64,000 bases of DNA from Parietaria judaica (GCA_954871525.1 OX940867.1:16593343-16657342); one strand, 5' to 3'; positions 10,433-23,099 are shown, counted from the first letter of the stretch. Notes: generated by a model from the letters alone, not told the origin. Made by a program: numbers and translations.

Positions 10433-13179
10433 CCCATGCGACGAGGTAGTCGTCCTGCCATGGGATGATCCGCCGTGCTAACCCACGTCACCGTAGTATT
10501 CCGTTGTACGCCCATCACCATAGGGGTCTGGGTCTGCGACATAACCGCCTCATCCCCTCCTCATCCCCCCTCCTCCCCCTCCTCCCCCGACACCGGAGCC
10601 ATTCCTAGAATCATTTGAACGAGTTAAAGAACCGGTTGGAGATGCCCCGCCCCTCGGTGAGTTTCCTGTGGATGTACAATCAAATATGTCATCCTCACCG
10701 TGCCTTGGGTTGACGTGGGTGCGAAGCGTCTCAAAAACATTTGTGCCCTGTTCCTCCGCCGCAGCAGCAACCTCGGGATCAGGGTTCCCAAGTTCATCAT
10801 CGAGGTGGGTCTCTGCTACCCACTCTAATATCTCTAGCTCGTTGGTAGAACCAGTATTCTCCATTACAACCGCGATCCAATCGAACGGATCAGTGAAGTC
10901 GGGGTTTTTATGGGCAGCTAGAGTATCCTTGATTGCTAACTTGGTGTTATAGATGCATTTCACTAGGTCGGCGATCTTTTTGTACGCTAGCCGATTCCTT
11001 TCTTTCGTGTGCACTAGCGCAAAGGTGCTCCAGTTGCGCTCACACGCCGAGGAAGAAATGGTCTGCGACAAGACCCTCACGGCTAACTTCTGCAGAGTCG
11101 GACACTCTACGCCAAACATAGTCCACCAATCGGCTGCAACAATGAAGTGTAATTAGAATTTTTCCCAATGTAGATTTACAAAAATTGAAATCATTACCTG
11201 GTGCCACGTTATTTCTCGCCGCAATAGCCGTTCTAGAGCGCATTTCACCGTTACACGCTTGATAGTGAAGCATCTACATAAATGAAACACAAAGTAACAA
11301 ACATTTTAAAATTAATCCAAATGGAACACATTTTAATTTCAACAAAGTATTCCACTAACCTCGGCAGCCAGAGTCGCGACAGAGTCGTAAGGAAACAAGA
11401 CCTCATAAACTTTCGACACTTTTAATTGGCATTTATTTATCTCGCATCTTGATCTGAGGGTCCCATTGGTGATTGGGATTCAACCAATGGGCGACCTCGT
11501 GTAGCGGATGACAAAGTTGATCCTTCCATCGCCTGTGCACGATGTTGACGGCCCAACCCTGTCCTCTGAGGCTCTTGAGCTTGCTGTGCAACAGGTCATA
11601 TACACGATACATCATGTCCATGGTGGGATGAATCTCCGAGTCAGTGAAGCGTAAGGCCAAATACATAGGGTCGTATATCTGGATACAGTTGTCAGTGCCC
11701 TCCCAAAACTTTGAGGACATTAACAAATCCTCGACAACTTGCCCTTTGGCCGTCCTTTTCCACGAGCTTTCGAACCACCACGGAGAACTGAACATTTGGC
11801 GGAGTCCGGCTTTGTTATCCTTCACGCTTTTCACCGTCAGGTAATTTGTTGCAAAACGTGTGGCGCCGGGACGGAGGAGTTTGCATTTCGTCGTCTTCCT
11901 CATGTAGTCCAGGACGATGGTGTGGTTATAGATGAACTTCACAATCAACCTTGCCTGGTCCACGGGAATCTTGATGAAGTCACGTTTCCCAAGATCCTCA
12001 AACATGAGGTCCATGCAATGGGAAGCACACGGGGTCCAGTAGATGTGGAACTTTTTCATCAACTGCTTCCCGGCTTTGACGTAAGCCGATCCATTATTGG
12101 TGACGAGCTGGACTACATTCTCCGGACCGACCTCGCGTATGACGTCCTTCAAGATATGGAAGAGGTACTCTGAGTTCTTGATCTTGTCTGAAGCGTTGAT
12201 TGACTTCAGGAAGACGGTTTTCCCCGCCGAGTAGACCATGATCTTAATGATTGAAAGATTGGTTGGACCCTCCAACCGTCTGACATGATCGTGCACCCTT
12301 TCTCTGTCCAAATCTTTCGAGCCTCTTCTATCATCCGATCGGCAGCCGCCACCTCTAAGGGCAAATACTACTCTGAAATTTCATAAGGCGAGGGCATAGG
12401 ACAACCAGGATCTGTAAAGATAAAATGTTATTATCATTAGCTCCCAGCTATAGACAAATTATATACTTATATATGTTACTTACAAATGACATTTACGATT
12501 TACCTGCTTCTGCGATGCTATCCGTCATATTCGCGAAGTGTGGGGACTTCACCTTTCTGAACGAAATGCCTTCGTGAATGAAGAACTTACTCACATTATG
12601 GCACACTCGGTCAACCAATTGGGGGAGAATCATTCCCGGCAACTTCTTCTGTTTCGACTTATCCTTCTTCAAGTGTGAGTACGGAGACAGAATCACTGGC
12701 GAAGGGGTCGGTTGTGAGGATGAGGAGTCACCTGCCACACTGCCTGCGATGTGCGGGCATTACTCCAAGAGGTATCGATATGTCGCCGCTTGTCGTCTAG
12801 CTTTCTTTTTTATGCGCATAACCTCAGTCTCCATGGCCTCGTCGTCAGAATCTACTTCATCTCGTATCTCCTGATATCTCTCGTACACCTCGGACGGGAC
12901 CCCCGCAAGGTTGGTGCGTAGCTGGCGCCTGACAATCTCTTCCATCTTGTTTTCATGGTCTTTTTTCTCTCGAAACTTCCCGAGAATGCCCCGACAAGCG
13001 TCTCTCGCCTCCGGCGGCGCACTTGGGCACGGTCTAGTGTTTTTTTGCGGATCGTTACCCGCGATGTGGTGCTTCATCCGCATGATGCCCCCACCTTTTA
13101 TGACATGTCCACAATAATTACATTGGAATCCAGCGCCAACTGGAGTACAATGCTCCCAGGCGAGATCGACGGGAGCCAT
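10433..13179 (-). pseudogene. hAT transposase, decayed
   Basis: Read from 13179 downward. A BED zinc finger comes first (FQCNYCGHVIKGGG, then RMKHHIAG). Next is the DUF659/RNase H-like core (11433-12311: VVQLVTNNGSAYVKAGK, PCASHCMDLMFEDLG, GATRFATNY). Last is the hAT C-terminal dimerisation region (SSSACERNWSTF, 10550-11119) and a Gly-rich, Asp/Tyr-rich tail to about 10440. Two introns fit: one between the LAAE and MLHYQACNGE coding parts (about 11280-11360) and one at 11134-11197, which joins NNVAP to DWWTMFGVECPTL. It is broken: there is a stop after YLLE near 12760, the N-terminal linker is out of frame, and a frameshift lies near 11430. The family cuts and pastes DNA with 8-bp target duplications. 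Confidence 0.88.
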
Positions 13180-14028
13180 ATGTCACCTAAATCAAGAATC
13201 AAGATTACAATTATATTCAAAATTCGAATAACCAATTCCATTTAATCAATCAATAAACTTAGTTAATTAACAAATTAACCAACCAATTAAAATGAATCAA
13301 CAATAAATTGACTAATTAAAGGTTCAAAAAGCTTACAAACTAAATTGAATTGAACAACAAGCATAGGAACCAATCTAACATAATAACAAATTGAACAATT
13401 AAAATGTATAATGTATAATTATAATCAAATTAGCATTTCACATGATCATCAAGAACAATAATTCATACAAAATTCAACAACACATAGCTAAATCATTTTC
13501 AACAACACAAAGTCCCAATACACATACTAAATTATGTAAATATAGAAGTTAACATCATATTAATCAAGATATCTAGAAGTAATTACTCTAAAATCAAGCC
13601 CAGAACCAAAAAAAAATTTGCAAAAATCGGAACCCTAGAACTCATGAACAACAAAAACGAAATTTGGTAAAAAATACACAACCAAGCTCGGATTTCCTTC
13701 ACATTACCTCTTCCTTCGAGCGAAAAAAGGGAAGAAATGGGGAGGAGCAGAGGGAAATCGGGTGGAAATTCTAGTGGAAAAGGAACTCGCGGCGAAAGGA
13801 GTGAAAAATGGGGAAAAATTGCTCAAACCCTACTTTTGTCGACTTTCGCATCACCTTTCGTCGTTTTGCAGGCAAAAAACGACAGGCGACATGAGCAGCG
13901 AATGTCGTTGCGAAAGTCTCGGCAAAAGGGAAAACGACAGCGAAACGAGAAGGCTTTCGTTTCGGTGTTCCAAGAAAAACGACAACCGATGCGAAAGTCG
14001 AGCGATTTTCCCGAAATTTTGAACCTTG
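10433..14028 (-). mobile_element. hAT element relic, transposase-bearing
   Basis: The right end at 14028 reads outward-in as CAAGGTTCAAAATTTCG. The same CAAGGTT terminus occurs on the two other hAT-type elements here, so this may be the family's autonomous form. Between the BED exon and the end lies an AT-rich stretch (13200-13700, possibly a first intron) and a subterminal region rich in CGAAAG/TTTCG words. The left terminus was not found. GTTAATAA at 10425 resembles GTTAATAT just outside the right end, but no CAAGG follows it, so the left limit is tentative. Confidence 0.65.
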
Positions 14029-14036
14029 GTTAATAT

Positions 14037-14970
14037 ATTAGAAGAGGAATAAACGCTGCACATATATGGATCAGTTATATAATGACATTAAGTGGCATCA
14101 AATAACGTGAAAGAATTAACAATAATTATGACAATTTGGTTATTTTCTATTAAAGAATTAATCCAAAACGTGTAATAATATAGGATATAGTATGGCGATG
14201 ATGAGAATATATGTATTTTTTGTAAGAGTTTAGTAAAAACAAAACCTCAAATATTATATATTTTGAGAAAATAAAAGTAATTATTATTTATCATTAATCT
14301 ATATATTATTTGGATAATATTTCGTTCTTTTATGAATTAATTAATGAATTAATTAATGTGAAAACCTTATTTATATCTTTATAATACGAATATATTAGAA
14401 AATAGATTCGTAATCACGATTAGAATATTTTATTAAAATTTATATGTTATTAAAGGAGGAACTCACAAGTTGTCTTATTGATTGTGGCGAATGTATTGAG
14501 ATTTAGAATTTTTTTACAATTTTATATTTTTTAAGCACTTGAGAATAATGTATTGTAAATATTAAAATATCATACACATTGAAAAAACATCAAAAATAAA
14601 TTGATTAATGTATTAATCTAAAAGTATAAACTATATTTTACCCACGCGCATAAGCAATCCACTAGTAAATGTTAAGTGGCGAAACACACCAAAACAAAAT
14701 TCAGCGAGCAATTGGAAAGCCATCGTTTACTCAAAATAAAATGCCGAACGAAATTCCAGAGAAAGAGAAAGAGGGAGATCAAACACAATACCTTCTCTTA
14801 AAGCAGACCGCTCTTCTTGCATCTGCATAGAATCAGATTCCATAAATTAAGTATAGAGATATGGATAAAAGAAATATAAATGTAAAAACCGTCAAACACC
14901 GCAAAAAAGTTCTTCTTTTAAGTGCTTTCAGCTTAAAAGATTTTACATGCCCTTGTCCTTCTATTACCGC
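14037..14970. other. AT-rich gene-free stretch before the thioredoxin exon
   Basis: No coding pattern, RNA gene or terminal repeat recognised. The last 250 bases are slightly richer in GC and may hold decayed upstream intron or exon sequence of the thioredoxin gene. Confidence 0.5.
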
Positions 14971-15287
14971 GGCTATGTGATAGGCGAAATAACCGCAATA
15001 AAATCCGGCGGCGAATCGGAAACAAAGCTCAAGGCTGCTTCGAGGATATCGCGGCTTGCGGTTATGTATTTCACGGCCACGTGGTGCGGTCCTTGACGTG
15101 CGATGTCTCTTCTATACATCAGCTTAGTTGGAAAATACGCCAACGTAGTTTTCTTGAAAGTGGACAACGATAGAGCCATAATCATTGCTGCGCAATGGAA
15201 CATCAACAGCGTTCCCACATTCTTCCTCGTGAAAAACAGCGATGAGGTGGACACGGTGACAGGAGTCGACAAAAACACCCTTGAAAG
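14971..15287 (+). pseudogene. TDX-like thioredoxin exon, first half (split by a hAT element)
   Basis: The frame reads YVIGEITAIKSG, KLKAASRISRLAVMYFTATW, then CGP-stop, then GKYANVVFLKVDNDRA, AAQWNINSVPTFFLVKN and VDTVTGVDKNTLE. This is the thioredoxin fold of the plant TDX/Hsc70-interacting type (tetratricopeptide-thioredoxin proteins), which reduce disulfides. The N-terminal TPR part is not in the window. The codon for the second active-site Cys of WCGPC is TGA (15095-15097). Coding resumes in frame at 28422: after removing the insert and one 8-bp duplication, TLE joins RKIAQH. So this is a pseudogene hit by a nonsense change and an insertion; order unknown. Confidence 0.88.
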
Positions 15288-16387
15288 CAAGGTTCAACTT
15301 TTCGTCAATTTTCGGTCTTCCCGGTAGTTATCGGTAAAAATTCGGTCATACCAGTTATCGTTTTATGAACTTTTCGGCAAAAATGGCAAAAAATCGATAA
15401 CCTTTTTACCAGTCGATTTTCGCTATTTTCAGTGTAAAAATATGGTACTTTTCGGTCAATTAAAAAAATTGATTTTTAGAGACTTTTCGGTCTTTTCGAC
15501 AGCCGACGACCAAATCTTATAGGATTTTCGAGCTTACCAGTGGAAAACCGAGACTTTTCGGTCTTTTCGACAGCCGACGACCAAATCTTCTACGAAAACT
15601 TGATTTTCGAATTGGTAAGTTGCCAATTTTTCAACAGATTCTCATATTTTCACTGATTAATCGATTCTTGGCATAAGTTTCTAAAGTTTTGATTTATTCA
15701 TTCTTAAACCGAATTTCTTGGAATATTTTGTAGTTTTTGGCAAATTAATGACTTATAATGTTAAATCTATATGAATCAATCATTTCTTCTTTGATATATA
15801 CTAATTTATACGATTTTTAGGGCATCTTCATGAGTTCAAATATAAAGAGTTAGTTTCATATGAGATTTATGTTTAGAAATGAATAAATATTGGAACTTTA
15901 TCATCTTTTTTTTTTTTTTGAATTCTTATGAATATTTGTTTTATGAAAACATGTTTTGATAACTTATTTTATAATTATTTTGTTAGATTTAGGTTAAATT
16001 TGAATTACTATGCTTGTTAGGTAAAAGTATATAAAGTTTTGAATTTAGGAATTTAATAGAAATGTACATATTTTGTTATGATTTGTTGATTATGTAGGGT
16101 TCAAAATATTATAGTTACTAAGAAATATGAATGTTTGACCTTTTGAGCTCTTGAATATTCAGATTACAAGACTTTATTGTGTAAAAAGTCTAGAAATTCA
16201 TATTTTTAAATTTTTGAAGTAATTTATTCAATTTTTTATGTTTCTATTTATTTAATTATTTATTGAAATATTAATCTGTGATTTTGGTATATATATATAT
16301 TTTTTTGCATATTTGAGCTTAATTCGGATTTTCTTATAATTGCGGGAAAAGTCTTCTAAGTTTATCTTTTGTGATTTGTGAGGTAAT

Positions 16388-17147
16388 TGTTAAGGTCGGA
16401 TTTGGTCAAATCCATCCTCAACACAACTCGTGTCGTTTTGTCCGTAAACGACATGAGGGGAGACGAGGAAGTTCATCACCCGAGGGGGATTATCCCCGAG
16501 GAGGAACATCCCCAAGGAAGAATACCCCGAGGAAACGCAGCCACGTGAAAGCAAGTTGCGATGAAGCGTCTCATCGCACCCGACGAGGAATTTCGTCATG
16601 ATGATTGTGCAGGGCCGAATGACCATTGACGAGATGTGCATTTAATGAAGCCGACCTACTCACTCGATGAGAACACCAGCGACGAGGCTCGCAGAGCCGA
16701 ATGACGGCTGACGGGATGCGCATTTAATGAGGCGCACCTACCCATAACGGCAGCCTGCTCGGAAGTGACATAAAGCAAGGATTAACCATGCTGCCCTCAA
16801 ATCACGCCAGAGAGTGAATGATTAAAGAGAAAACGGCGGGAAGGATGCGAAGGAAAGGCATCGTAAACTCTATAAAAGGCAAGATAAGCCTCATTTGTAA
16901 AGGTTCGGAAAAATATAGGAAAAAGGCCCGGAAAGAGAAAAGAACTCTTGTAATAGAAAAGGCTAAGGAAACTGAGAGAAGCTTGAGGCTCATGATCCTT
17001 CATCTGTCCAGCTATTCAACGGAAGAAAACCGAGCTCATTTTCGGAAAATATAATAAAACAGAGATATTCATCAATTATTGTTGTTTATTTGTTATTTGG
17101 TGATTATCTTTGTGACTGGAAAAGGGTGGTGAAAATCGCCCTCTACA
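16388..17147 (+). repeat. 5' LTR of the Tat Gypsy
   Basis: 760 bp, from TGTTAAGG to CTCTACA. It lacks a short stretch (ACCCCCGAGGAGGCTCATCC region) that the 3' LTR has near 23240, and otherwise differs by few bases. It is also recognisably related to the LARD LTRs at 39294 and 44374 (shared GGATTTGGTCAAATCCATCC). Confidence 0.93.
16870..16879 (+). promoter_or_regulatory. Probable TATA box in the Gypsy 5' LTR
   Basis: CTATAAAAGG, also present at about 23599 in the 3' LTR. It lies about 270 bases before the LTR end, a plausible distance for a U3/R boundary. Confidence 0.55.
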
Positions 17148-17150
17148 GTT

Positions 17151-17168
17151 TGGCGCCCACCGTGGGGC
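17151..17168 (+). other. Gypsy primer-binding site
   Basis: TGGCGCCCACCGTGGGGC starts three bases after the LTR. It begins TGG, complementary to a tRNA CCA end. A near-identical site follows the LARD LTR. Which tRNA it pairs with was not determined. Confidence 0.75.
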
Positions 17169-17212
17169 TTTGTTTTCCTTCTAACTCACAGCCAGGAATT
17201 TGAAGGAGCGAG

Positions 17213-19423
17213 ATGTCGTCGAGCGACCACGTCATCACTGTAGAAGGGGACGAAGTCCCAGCCATGGAGAGACTCCAGCGGTAGTTGGCTAAAGCCAATG
17301 CGAGAGTGATAGAGGTAACACGGGTGGCCGAGGAGGCGGCCAGGAAGGCGGAAGAACAAGAGAAGCGGAATGGACGACTTACTGCTCTTCTGGAGCACGC
17401 GAGTCAAAGAAAGGAAGTCCCGGAGAGCACGATCGCGGGATCTTCGGCTCGGGGAGCGGGTGGAGTTGTAGCCGAAGAAGAGCAAGGTAACCTGACGCCT
17501 CAAGCGCCGCCGATCATTAGGGATCTCTTCAATGCCGCCGGCATGACACCTGCGAACGCAACGAGCCCGCCGGGAGGCTTGACAACCACCATAGCGGAGA
17601 CGATCCAGGAGGAGGTCCGAAGAGCGATGAGGGAAATATCCTCAACCATGGAGGCAAAAATGGGATATGTGGCCTCACAGGTGCATAAAGCCACAAGCGC
17701 GGCGCCCGAAATTGATAGGTTGGTCAGGGAGGCCTGGGTGACTCCTTTCTCGGCAAAAATCCGCAGCGTGGAGCTAGGAGAATTGCCAAAGGTCAGGCTC
17801 TCGCAGTACAAAGGAACTTCGGATCCAAACACCCACGTGAAGTCATTTCGGATCGCCAAGGAGCGCATAGGCGGCGAGGAGACGAAGCTAGAGGCTATCC
17901 TGTGTCATCTTTTTGTCGAGAGCTTGCAGAGCCCGTCGAGCGATTGGTTCGCTAAACTACCATCGCAATCCATCGGCGACTCCGATGAGCTCGTCGCATG
18001 TTTCCTGCGGCACTACTCAATGTACGTACAGAACGAGGCGACCGTTACGACCCTGTGGAACCTCTCGCAGGGGCGGGAAGAAACTCTCCGACAGTACGTC
18101 GGAAAATTCAAAGACGTCATAGTCAGAATCCAGGGGCTCGATATCGTCGTCGCAATCCAGGCGCTGAAGCATGGACTGTGGTATTTGGCCCCTTTCCGTG
18201 AGGAGTTAATAAAGATGCGCCCGTCGACGATCGAGGACGCGCTCCACAGGGCGACTCTCTTCATGGAAATAGACGAAGAGACTCTGGCCCAGAAGAAGAT
18301 CCATGAAGGTGGAAGCAAAGGAACGCAGGATGGAAAAAGGGAGAGCGGGGACAGAGGAGACGCCCCGTCATCCAGAGCGAGGAAGGGAGAAGAAGACCGA
18401 AGGAATTCCGATGAGCGACGAGGTAGGGAAGCTCCGAGGCAAGAAGTATATCAGGTGGACGAGCACAAAGACCGCGACTATGATCTGAGAAACCACCACC
18501 AAGGAGGATCCTCAGAGAACCGATGAAGATTCTCTGATGATCGAGGAGGATTCTCGGAAGATCGAGGGAGATTTTCCGATGATCGAGGGGAATACCAGGG
18601 GAACCGGGGAGGATTTTCCAGCGACCGAGGGAGATTTGCTGAAAACCGAGGGGGATTCTCGGGGTCTGGAAGCCGAGGGGGCTTCTCGGGAGGCCGAGGA
18701 GGCTTCGGGACGAAGTTTTGGCCGAAGGATATGAGAAAATTTTGCGCCTACCACAACTATAATGGCCATGCCACTGAAGATTGTGCCATGCTGAAGAAGG
18801 AGCTCCAGAGAAGATACGCGCTGGGGGAGATCAAAGACCTCACATACAAACCTTTCGTACCTTGGAATAATGTGAACAGGGCATGGCAGGGCCGACAAGA
18901 AGAACCTACGAACGACAGGAGAAACGGCCGAGACGGGGCAAAGAGAAACCTGGCAATCGAGCCGCCACCGGCAAGGCATGACGAGGAAGACCGACCGGCC
19001 TCGAGAACGAGAATCGAGGTGATCATGGGCGGATCGCGGTTTTGCGAGGATTCGGTCAACAACATAAAAGCTTATCAGCGAAGAGGGAAGGAGCACGGTC
19101 AAGAGGACGTGAAGATGGGCGCCACAGGCGCGAGGATAGAGTTTGTGGAGAACGAGGACTGTGCTGATATGCACGACGACGCTCTGGTCCTCGAACTCAA
19201 CATCGATGGATGCGAGGTTTGCCGCATCCTCGTTGACAACGGAAGCTCGGTCGACGTCATTTTCTATGAATTCTTGATGAAGATGGGCATCGAGGGACTC
19301 GCAATAGGGGGACGACCCCGCAAGGTATCGAGTTTCAACGAGGACGTCGCCGTCTCGATGGGGACGGTCCACCTCCCGGTCTGCACAGGGAGCGTCAACC
19401 GGATGACGGAGTTATGGTGCTAA
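17213..19423 (+). pseudogene. Gypsy gag and protease
   Basis: ATG 17213 opens a frame (MSSSDHVITVEGDEV) that is closed by TAG 17282-17284 (CAG to TAG type) and TGA 18524-18526 (CGA to TGA type), yet stays coding throughout. After a coiled-coil-like N-terminus comes the gag capsid region (VACFLRHYSMYVQNEATV, LRQYVGKFKDVI). An RGG-like tract of repeated DDRGGFSEDRGR type follows, then a zinc knuckle (FCAYHNYNGHATEDC) and an aspartic protease (LVDNGSSVDVIFYEF). The frame ends at TAA 19421 where the next part is in another frame. Gag packages RNA and the protease matures the polyprotein. Confidence 0.9.
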
Positions 19424-21146
19424 ATGTCCCGTCACACTTCAACATTATCCTGGGGAGACCTTGGATCCACTCCATGAGAGCCGTGCCGTCAACTTACCAC
19501 CAGAGCATAAAATTCCCGGGAAAGAGGGGAGGAGAGATTGAGGAACTCAAAGGGAGCAGGGACGCGTACCGAATTTGCTACATGATGTACCACAAGTCAA
19601 TGACTGCCGAGAAGGGAATCAAGCAGACGGACAGGGGCGAACCGGCCGGTTTATATCAAGTAGCGACGCCCGTCCTCAGACTTCCCGGGCGGAGTAAGGG
19701 GCGGAGGCAGAACACCGACGGGACAGCCAAGATACTTAGCACGGAAGACATCGAGGCTGGGAATGCCGAGGAAAGAAAAGGGGGAGCGCAGATCGAAGAA
19801 GTAGAGCGAGTCTGCATCGACGAATCCGACCCTACTCGGACCGTCGGTGTGGGCGCGGAACTCGACCCAGATACCAAAACACGACTAATCGAGCTCCTAA
19901 AGAAGAATCGTGGGAGTTTCGCCTGGTCTCATGAAGACATGCCGGGGATCGACCCTTCGGTAACAGCCCATCGCCTCAACACCGATCCAAGGCAATCAAG
20001 AGTATGCCCTCGCCCCGAAATCGACGAGAGATTCAGAGATTGACCGGGAGGATCGCTGCTCTGAACCGATTTATCTCGCGATCGGCCGACAAGACTCTCC
20101 TTTTCTACGAACTACTAAGAAAGAATAAGAAGTTTGAGTGGACTGAGAAATGCGAGAAGGCCTTCCAGGCGTTGAAGTCCTATCTGTCGTCACCGCCCAT
20201 CATGACGAAGCCAAAGCCGGGGGAACCTTTGTACTTATACATCGCCGTTTCTAACCACGCAATCAGCCAAGTGCTTGTGCGAGAGGAGGATGGGGAGCAG
20301 AAGCCAGTTTCCTACATCAGCAGGAAGCTCCTCGATGCCGAGACAAGGTACCCTCAACCTGAGAAGCTTGCTTTAGCAGTATACGATGCGTCGGAAAGGT
20401 TGAAGCATCACTTCCAAGCCCACACCATCGTCGTCATGACCGACAGACCAATCCATACTATCATCCACGGCCCAAGCCAGTCGGGGAGGATCACGAAGTG
20501 GTCTATTAAACTGGGAGAGTACAACATTGAGTACAAGCTTTGGACGAGCCTCAAGTCTCAAGTGCTCGCAGATTTCCTCATCGAGTTGCCAAAGAAGCCG
20601 GTATACCCGAGCGACAAGGCCGGCATCTGGAGGCTGCAAGTCGACGGATCCGCGACAGCACAAGGATCCTCCACCAACAACGAGTCGGATTATGAAGCGC
20701 TCATCATCGGGATGCAATCATCCTTAGCAATCGGGGCAAAGAACTTGCACGCTTTCTCAGATTCGCAGTTGGTGGTAAAACAGGTGAATGGGGAATACGA
20801 GAAAAACGATGAACGAATGGAGGCTTACGCAGGAGTGGTCAATGCTCTCTCAAGGAAGTTCGACTACTTCAGCCTGAAACAGGTGACGCGGGGAGACAAC
20901 ACCCACTCCGACGCGCTGGCAGGCCTGGGTTCTACGACTGAAGTCGGAGAACTGAAGTCGGTCACGGTGGAGACGGTGGAGAAGCCAAGCATCCGGAGAG
21001 AGGAAGGCCCTGCGAAGAAGAAAGCTAAAGGGAAAAAAGAGGCCGAGGAGGCAAATGCGGGCGAGGCTAACATAAACGAGATCGAAGACAACGAGGACGG
21101 AGACGGGGAGCGGGGAGTTGTGGACGATGATCGAAGGTTAAAATAG
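19414..21146 (+). pseudogene. Gypsy reverse transcriptase-RNase H with the RT palm deleted
   Basis: The part up to about 20000 carries HFNIILGRPWIHSM and the segment before RT (FAWSHEDMPGIDPSV). At about 20000 the sequence jumps, with a frame change, to the end of RT (RREIQRLTGRIAALNRFISR). The fingers and palm, including any YVDD, are missing; about 200 codons are expected there in the family. RNase H follows (FQALKSYLSSPPIM, LYLYIAVSNHAISQVLVREE, PEKLALAVYDASERLKHHF). A second, archaeal-like RNase H starts near 20637 (LQVDGSATAQGSS, ESDYEALIIGM, FSDSQLVVKQVNGEY). It also seems to have lost about 25-30 residues after GSS. Disabled for replication. Confidence 0.9.
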
Positions 21147-22385
21147 AAGATTGGAGGACGCCCCTCCGAAGGTACATCCTTGAAGGAATGCTGCCCGAAG
21201 ATCCGCAAGAGTCCCGAAAGATCAAGTCGAAAAGCTCCAGGTACACCATCCTCGATAACATACTTTATCGAAAAAGTTTCGTGGGTCCCTACCTGAGATT
21301 CCTAGGCAAGAAAGAGGCCGAGAACGTTATGCAGGAGATCCATAGCGGGGACTGCGGAAATCACTTTGGCGGGCGATCTTTGCTTAGAAAGACTAAGCGG
21401 CAAGGTTTCTTTTGGGAAACCATTGTCGCCGATTGCATCAGCCACGCCAAGAGATGCGAGAGATGCCAGCGGCACGCACCAGCGATCAACTGTCCTGCCG
21501 AGGAACTTTCCGTGGTCTCGGTTCCTTACCCTTTCATGAAGTGGTCGATGGACATCGTCGGCCCCATGCCCATCGGCACGCGGCAGAAGAGGTTCATGCT
21601 CGTCGTCACGGATTTCTTCACCAAATGGACGGAGGCTGAAGCATACGCCAACATCAAGGATTCCGATGTCGAAAGCTATGTTTGGAAGAACGTGATTACT
21701 CGCTTCGGACTGCCCAGGGAGATAATCGCTGATAACGGGTCCCAGTTCATCTCGAAGAGGTTCGGAGATTTCTGCAAGCGATGGAGGATAAAACTCAACA
21801 CATCAACTCCGCGATACCCCCAAGGCAACGGGAACGCCGAGGCGGTCAACCGCACCATCGTCGACAACATCAAGAGGAGGCTCGGCGAAAAGAAAGGGCT
21901 GTGCGCGGACGAGCTGCCGGGAGTGCTATGGACTTATCGAACAACCCCTCATTCCGCGACCGACGAGACGCCATTCGCCTTGGCCTTCGGGGTGGAGGCT
22001 GTGATCCCAGCGGAGGTTGACATCCCGAGCCTCGCTAGCCCCCAACAGCGAAGAGGATAATGAACATAATCTCCTCCATCGGCTCGACCACATCGACGAG
22101 AAGCGCGAGCGAGCGAGCGCGCACATTGCCAACTATCAAAACACGATCGCGCGTTTTTACAACAAGAAAGTGCGCTCGAGAAGGTTGAGAGTCGGGGAAA
22201 TGGTCCTCCGACGAGTCTTCCAGAACACCGTCGAGGCAAATGTTGGAAAGCTAGGGCAGACCTGGGAAGGCCCTTACATAGTTACCAACGTCGTCAAGCC
22301 GGGAGTCTATGAGCTCAAGAATGCAGAGGGAGCAAAAGTAATACGGAGTTGGAACGTGAATCACTTGAAAAAGTTCTTCTGGTAG
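21137..22385 (+). pseudogene. Gypsy integrase
   Basis: The frame opens with EDWRTPLRRYILEGMLPED. The zinc-binding HHCC region follows (IHSGDCGNHFGGRS, CERCQRHA). The catalytic core carries MDIVGPMPIG, VVTDFFTKWTEAEAY, FGLPREIIADNGSQF and NGNAEAVNRTI, and the family's D,D,E residues are in place. A frameshift near 22030-22050 moves coding to 22017-22385, the C-terminal domain (VGEMVLRRVF, GKLGQTWEGPYIV, SWNVNHLKKFFW), ending TAG 22383. Apart from that frameshift the enzyme looks well preserved. Confidence 0.9.
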
Positions 22386-22624
22386 CCTCATCTCGCTATC
22401 CTCTCTCTTTTCATGCTCGCATATCTTATATTTTCTTCTTACCAGTTGGGGAAGTCCCGACCCCCCCTTGTTCGGGGCTATTTTTGCATGGCCTCGACTT
22501 TTGTTGAACTAATTCGAAGTTTTCTGTTATGCATGACCCCTTTTCTTTATCCCAGATTCAAGGAGGAGGTAATTTATATATGTCTACGTATGCACTGGTG
22601 AGAATGCCGAGCAGATTATAATAT

Positions 22625-22855
22625 ATAACAATATATATACGGCTAAGGGTACCGAGCAAGCCCGGTCCGGCAAAACTTGTCGAGGTCCATATACGACTAA
22701 GGGACCGCCGAGCAAGCCCGGTCCGGCAAAACTTGTCGAGATCCATATACGGCTAAGGGTGCCGAGCAAGCCCGGTCCGACAGAACATGTCGAGATCCAT
22801 AATATACGGCTAAGGGTGCCGAGCAAGCCCAGTCCGGCTAGAGAGCCGGGAAAAA
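22625..22855 (+). repeat. Tandem repeat, four ~55-bp units, between integrase and polypurine tract
   Basis: Units contain TACGGCTAAGGGTGCCGAGC then AAGCCCGGTCCGGCA. The same core (GGTGCCGAGCAAGCCC) builds the larger minisatellite of the LARD at 42233-42880, at the matching place in that element. Confidence 0.88.
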
Positions 22856-23083
22856 TATAATGAAAAGTATATATATAATATAAACAGGCAAGCAAGCTCG
22901 AAAAGGGCAAGCGGAAACAATAAGGAGAGAAGCAAAGGAGGCCTGGTGAGGAAAGGAAGCGGTTTAGCAATATAACCACGCGAGGAGCCGAAGAAGCAAT
23001 CACCGACCGGGAACCAACTAGTGCCGGCTGGGGCCGATCTCCGAAACAGTTATACTTTATTTTACCAAATGTATACACTTGAT

Positions 23084-23099
23084 AAAATGGGGGACTAAC
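23084..23099 (+). other. Polypurine tract of the Gypsy
   Basis: AAAATGGGGGACTAAC directly before the 3' LTR. The LARD has the identical string at 44358-44373. Confidence 0.85.

Noticed and set aside
10425..14036. GTTAATAA / GTTAATAT as the target duplication of the hAT transposase relic
   Set aside because: Only 7 of 8 match and no CAAGG terminus follows on the left; could be chance.
15095..15097. Selenocysteine reading of TGA in WCGP-TGA
   Set aside because: Land plants lack the selenocysteine system and the gene is disrupted anyway.
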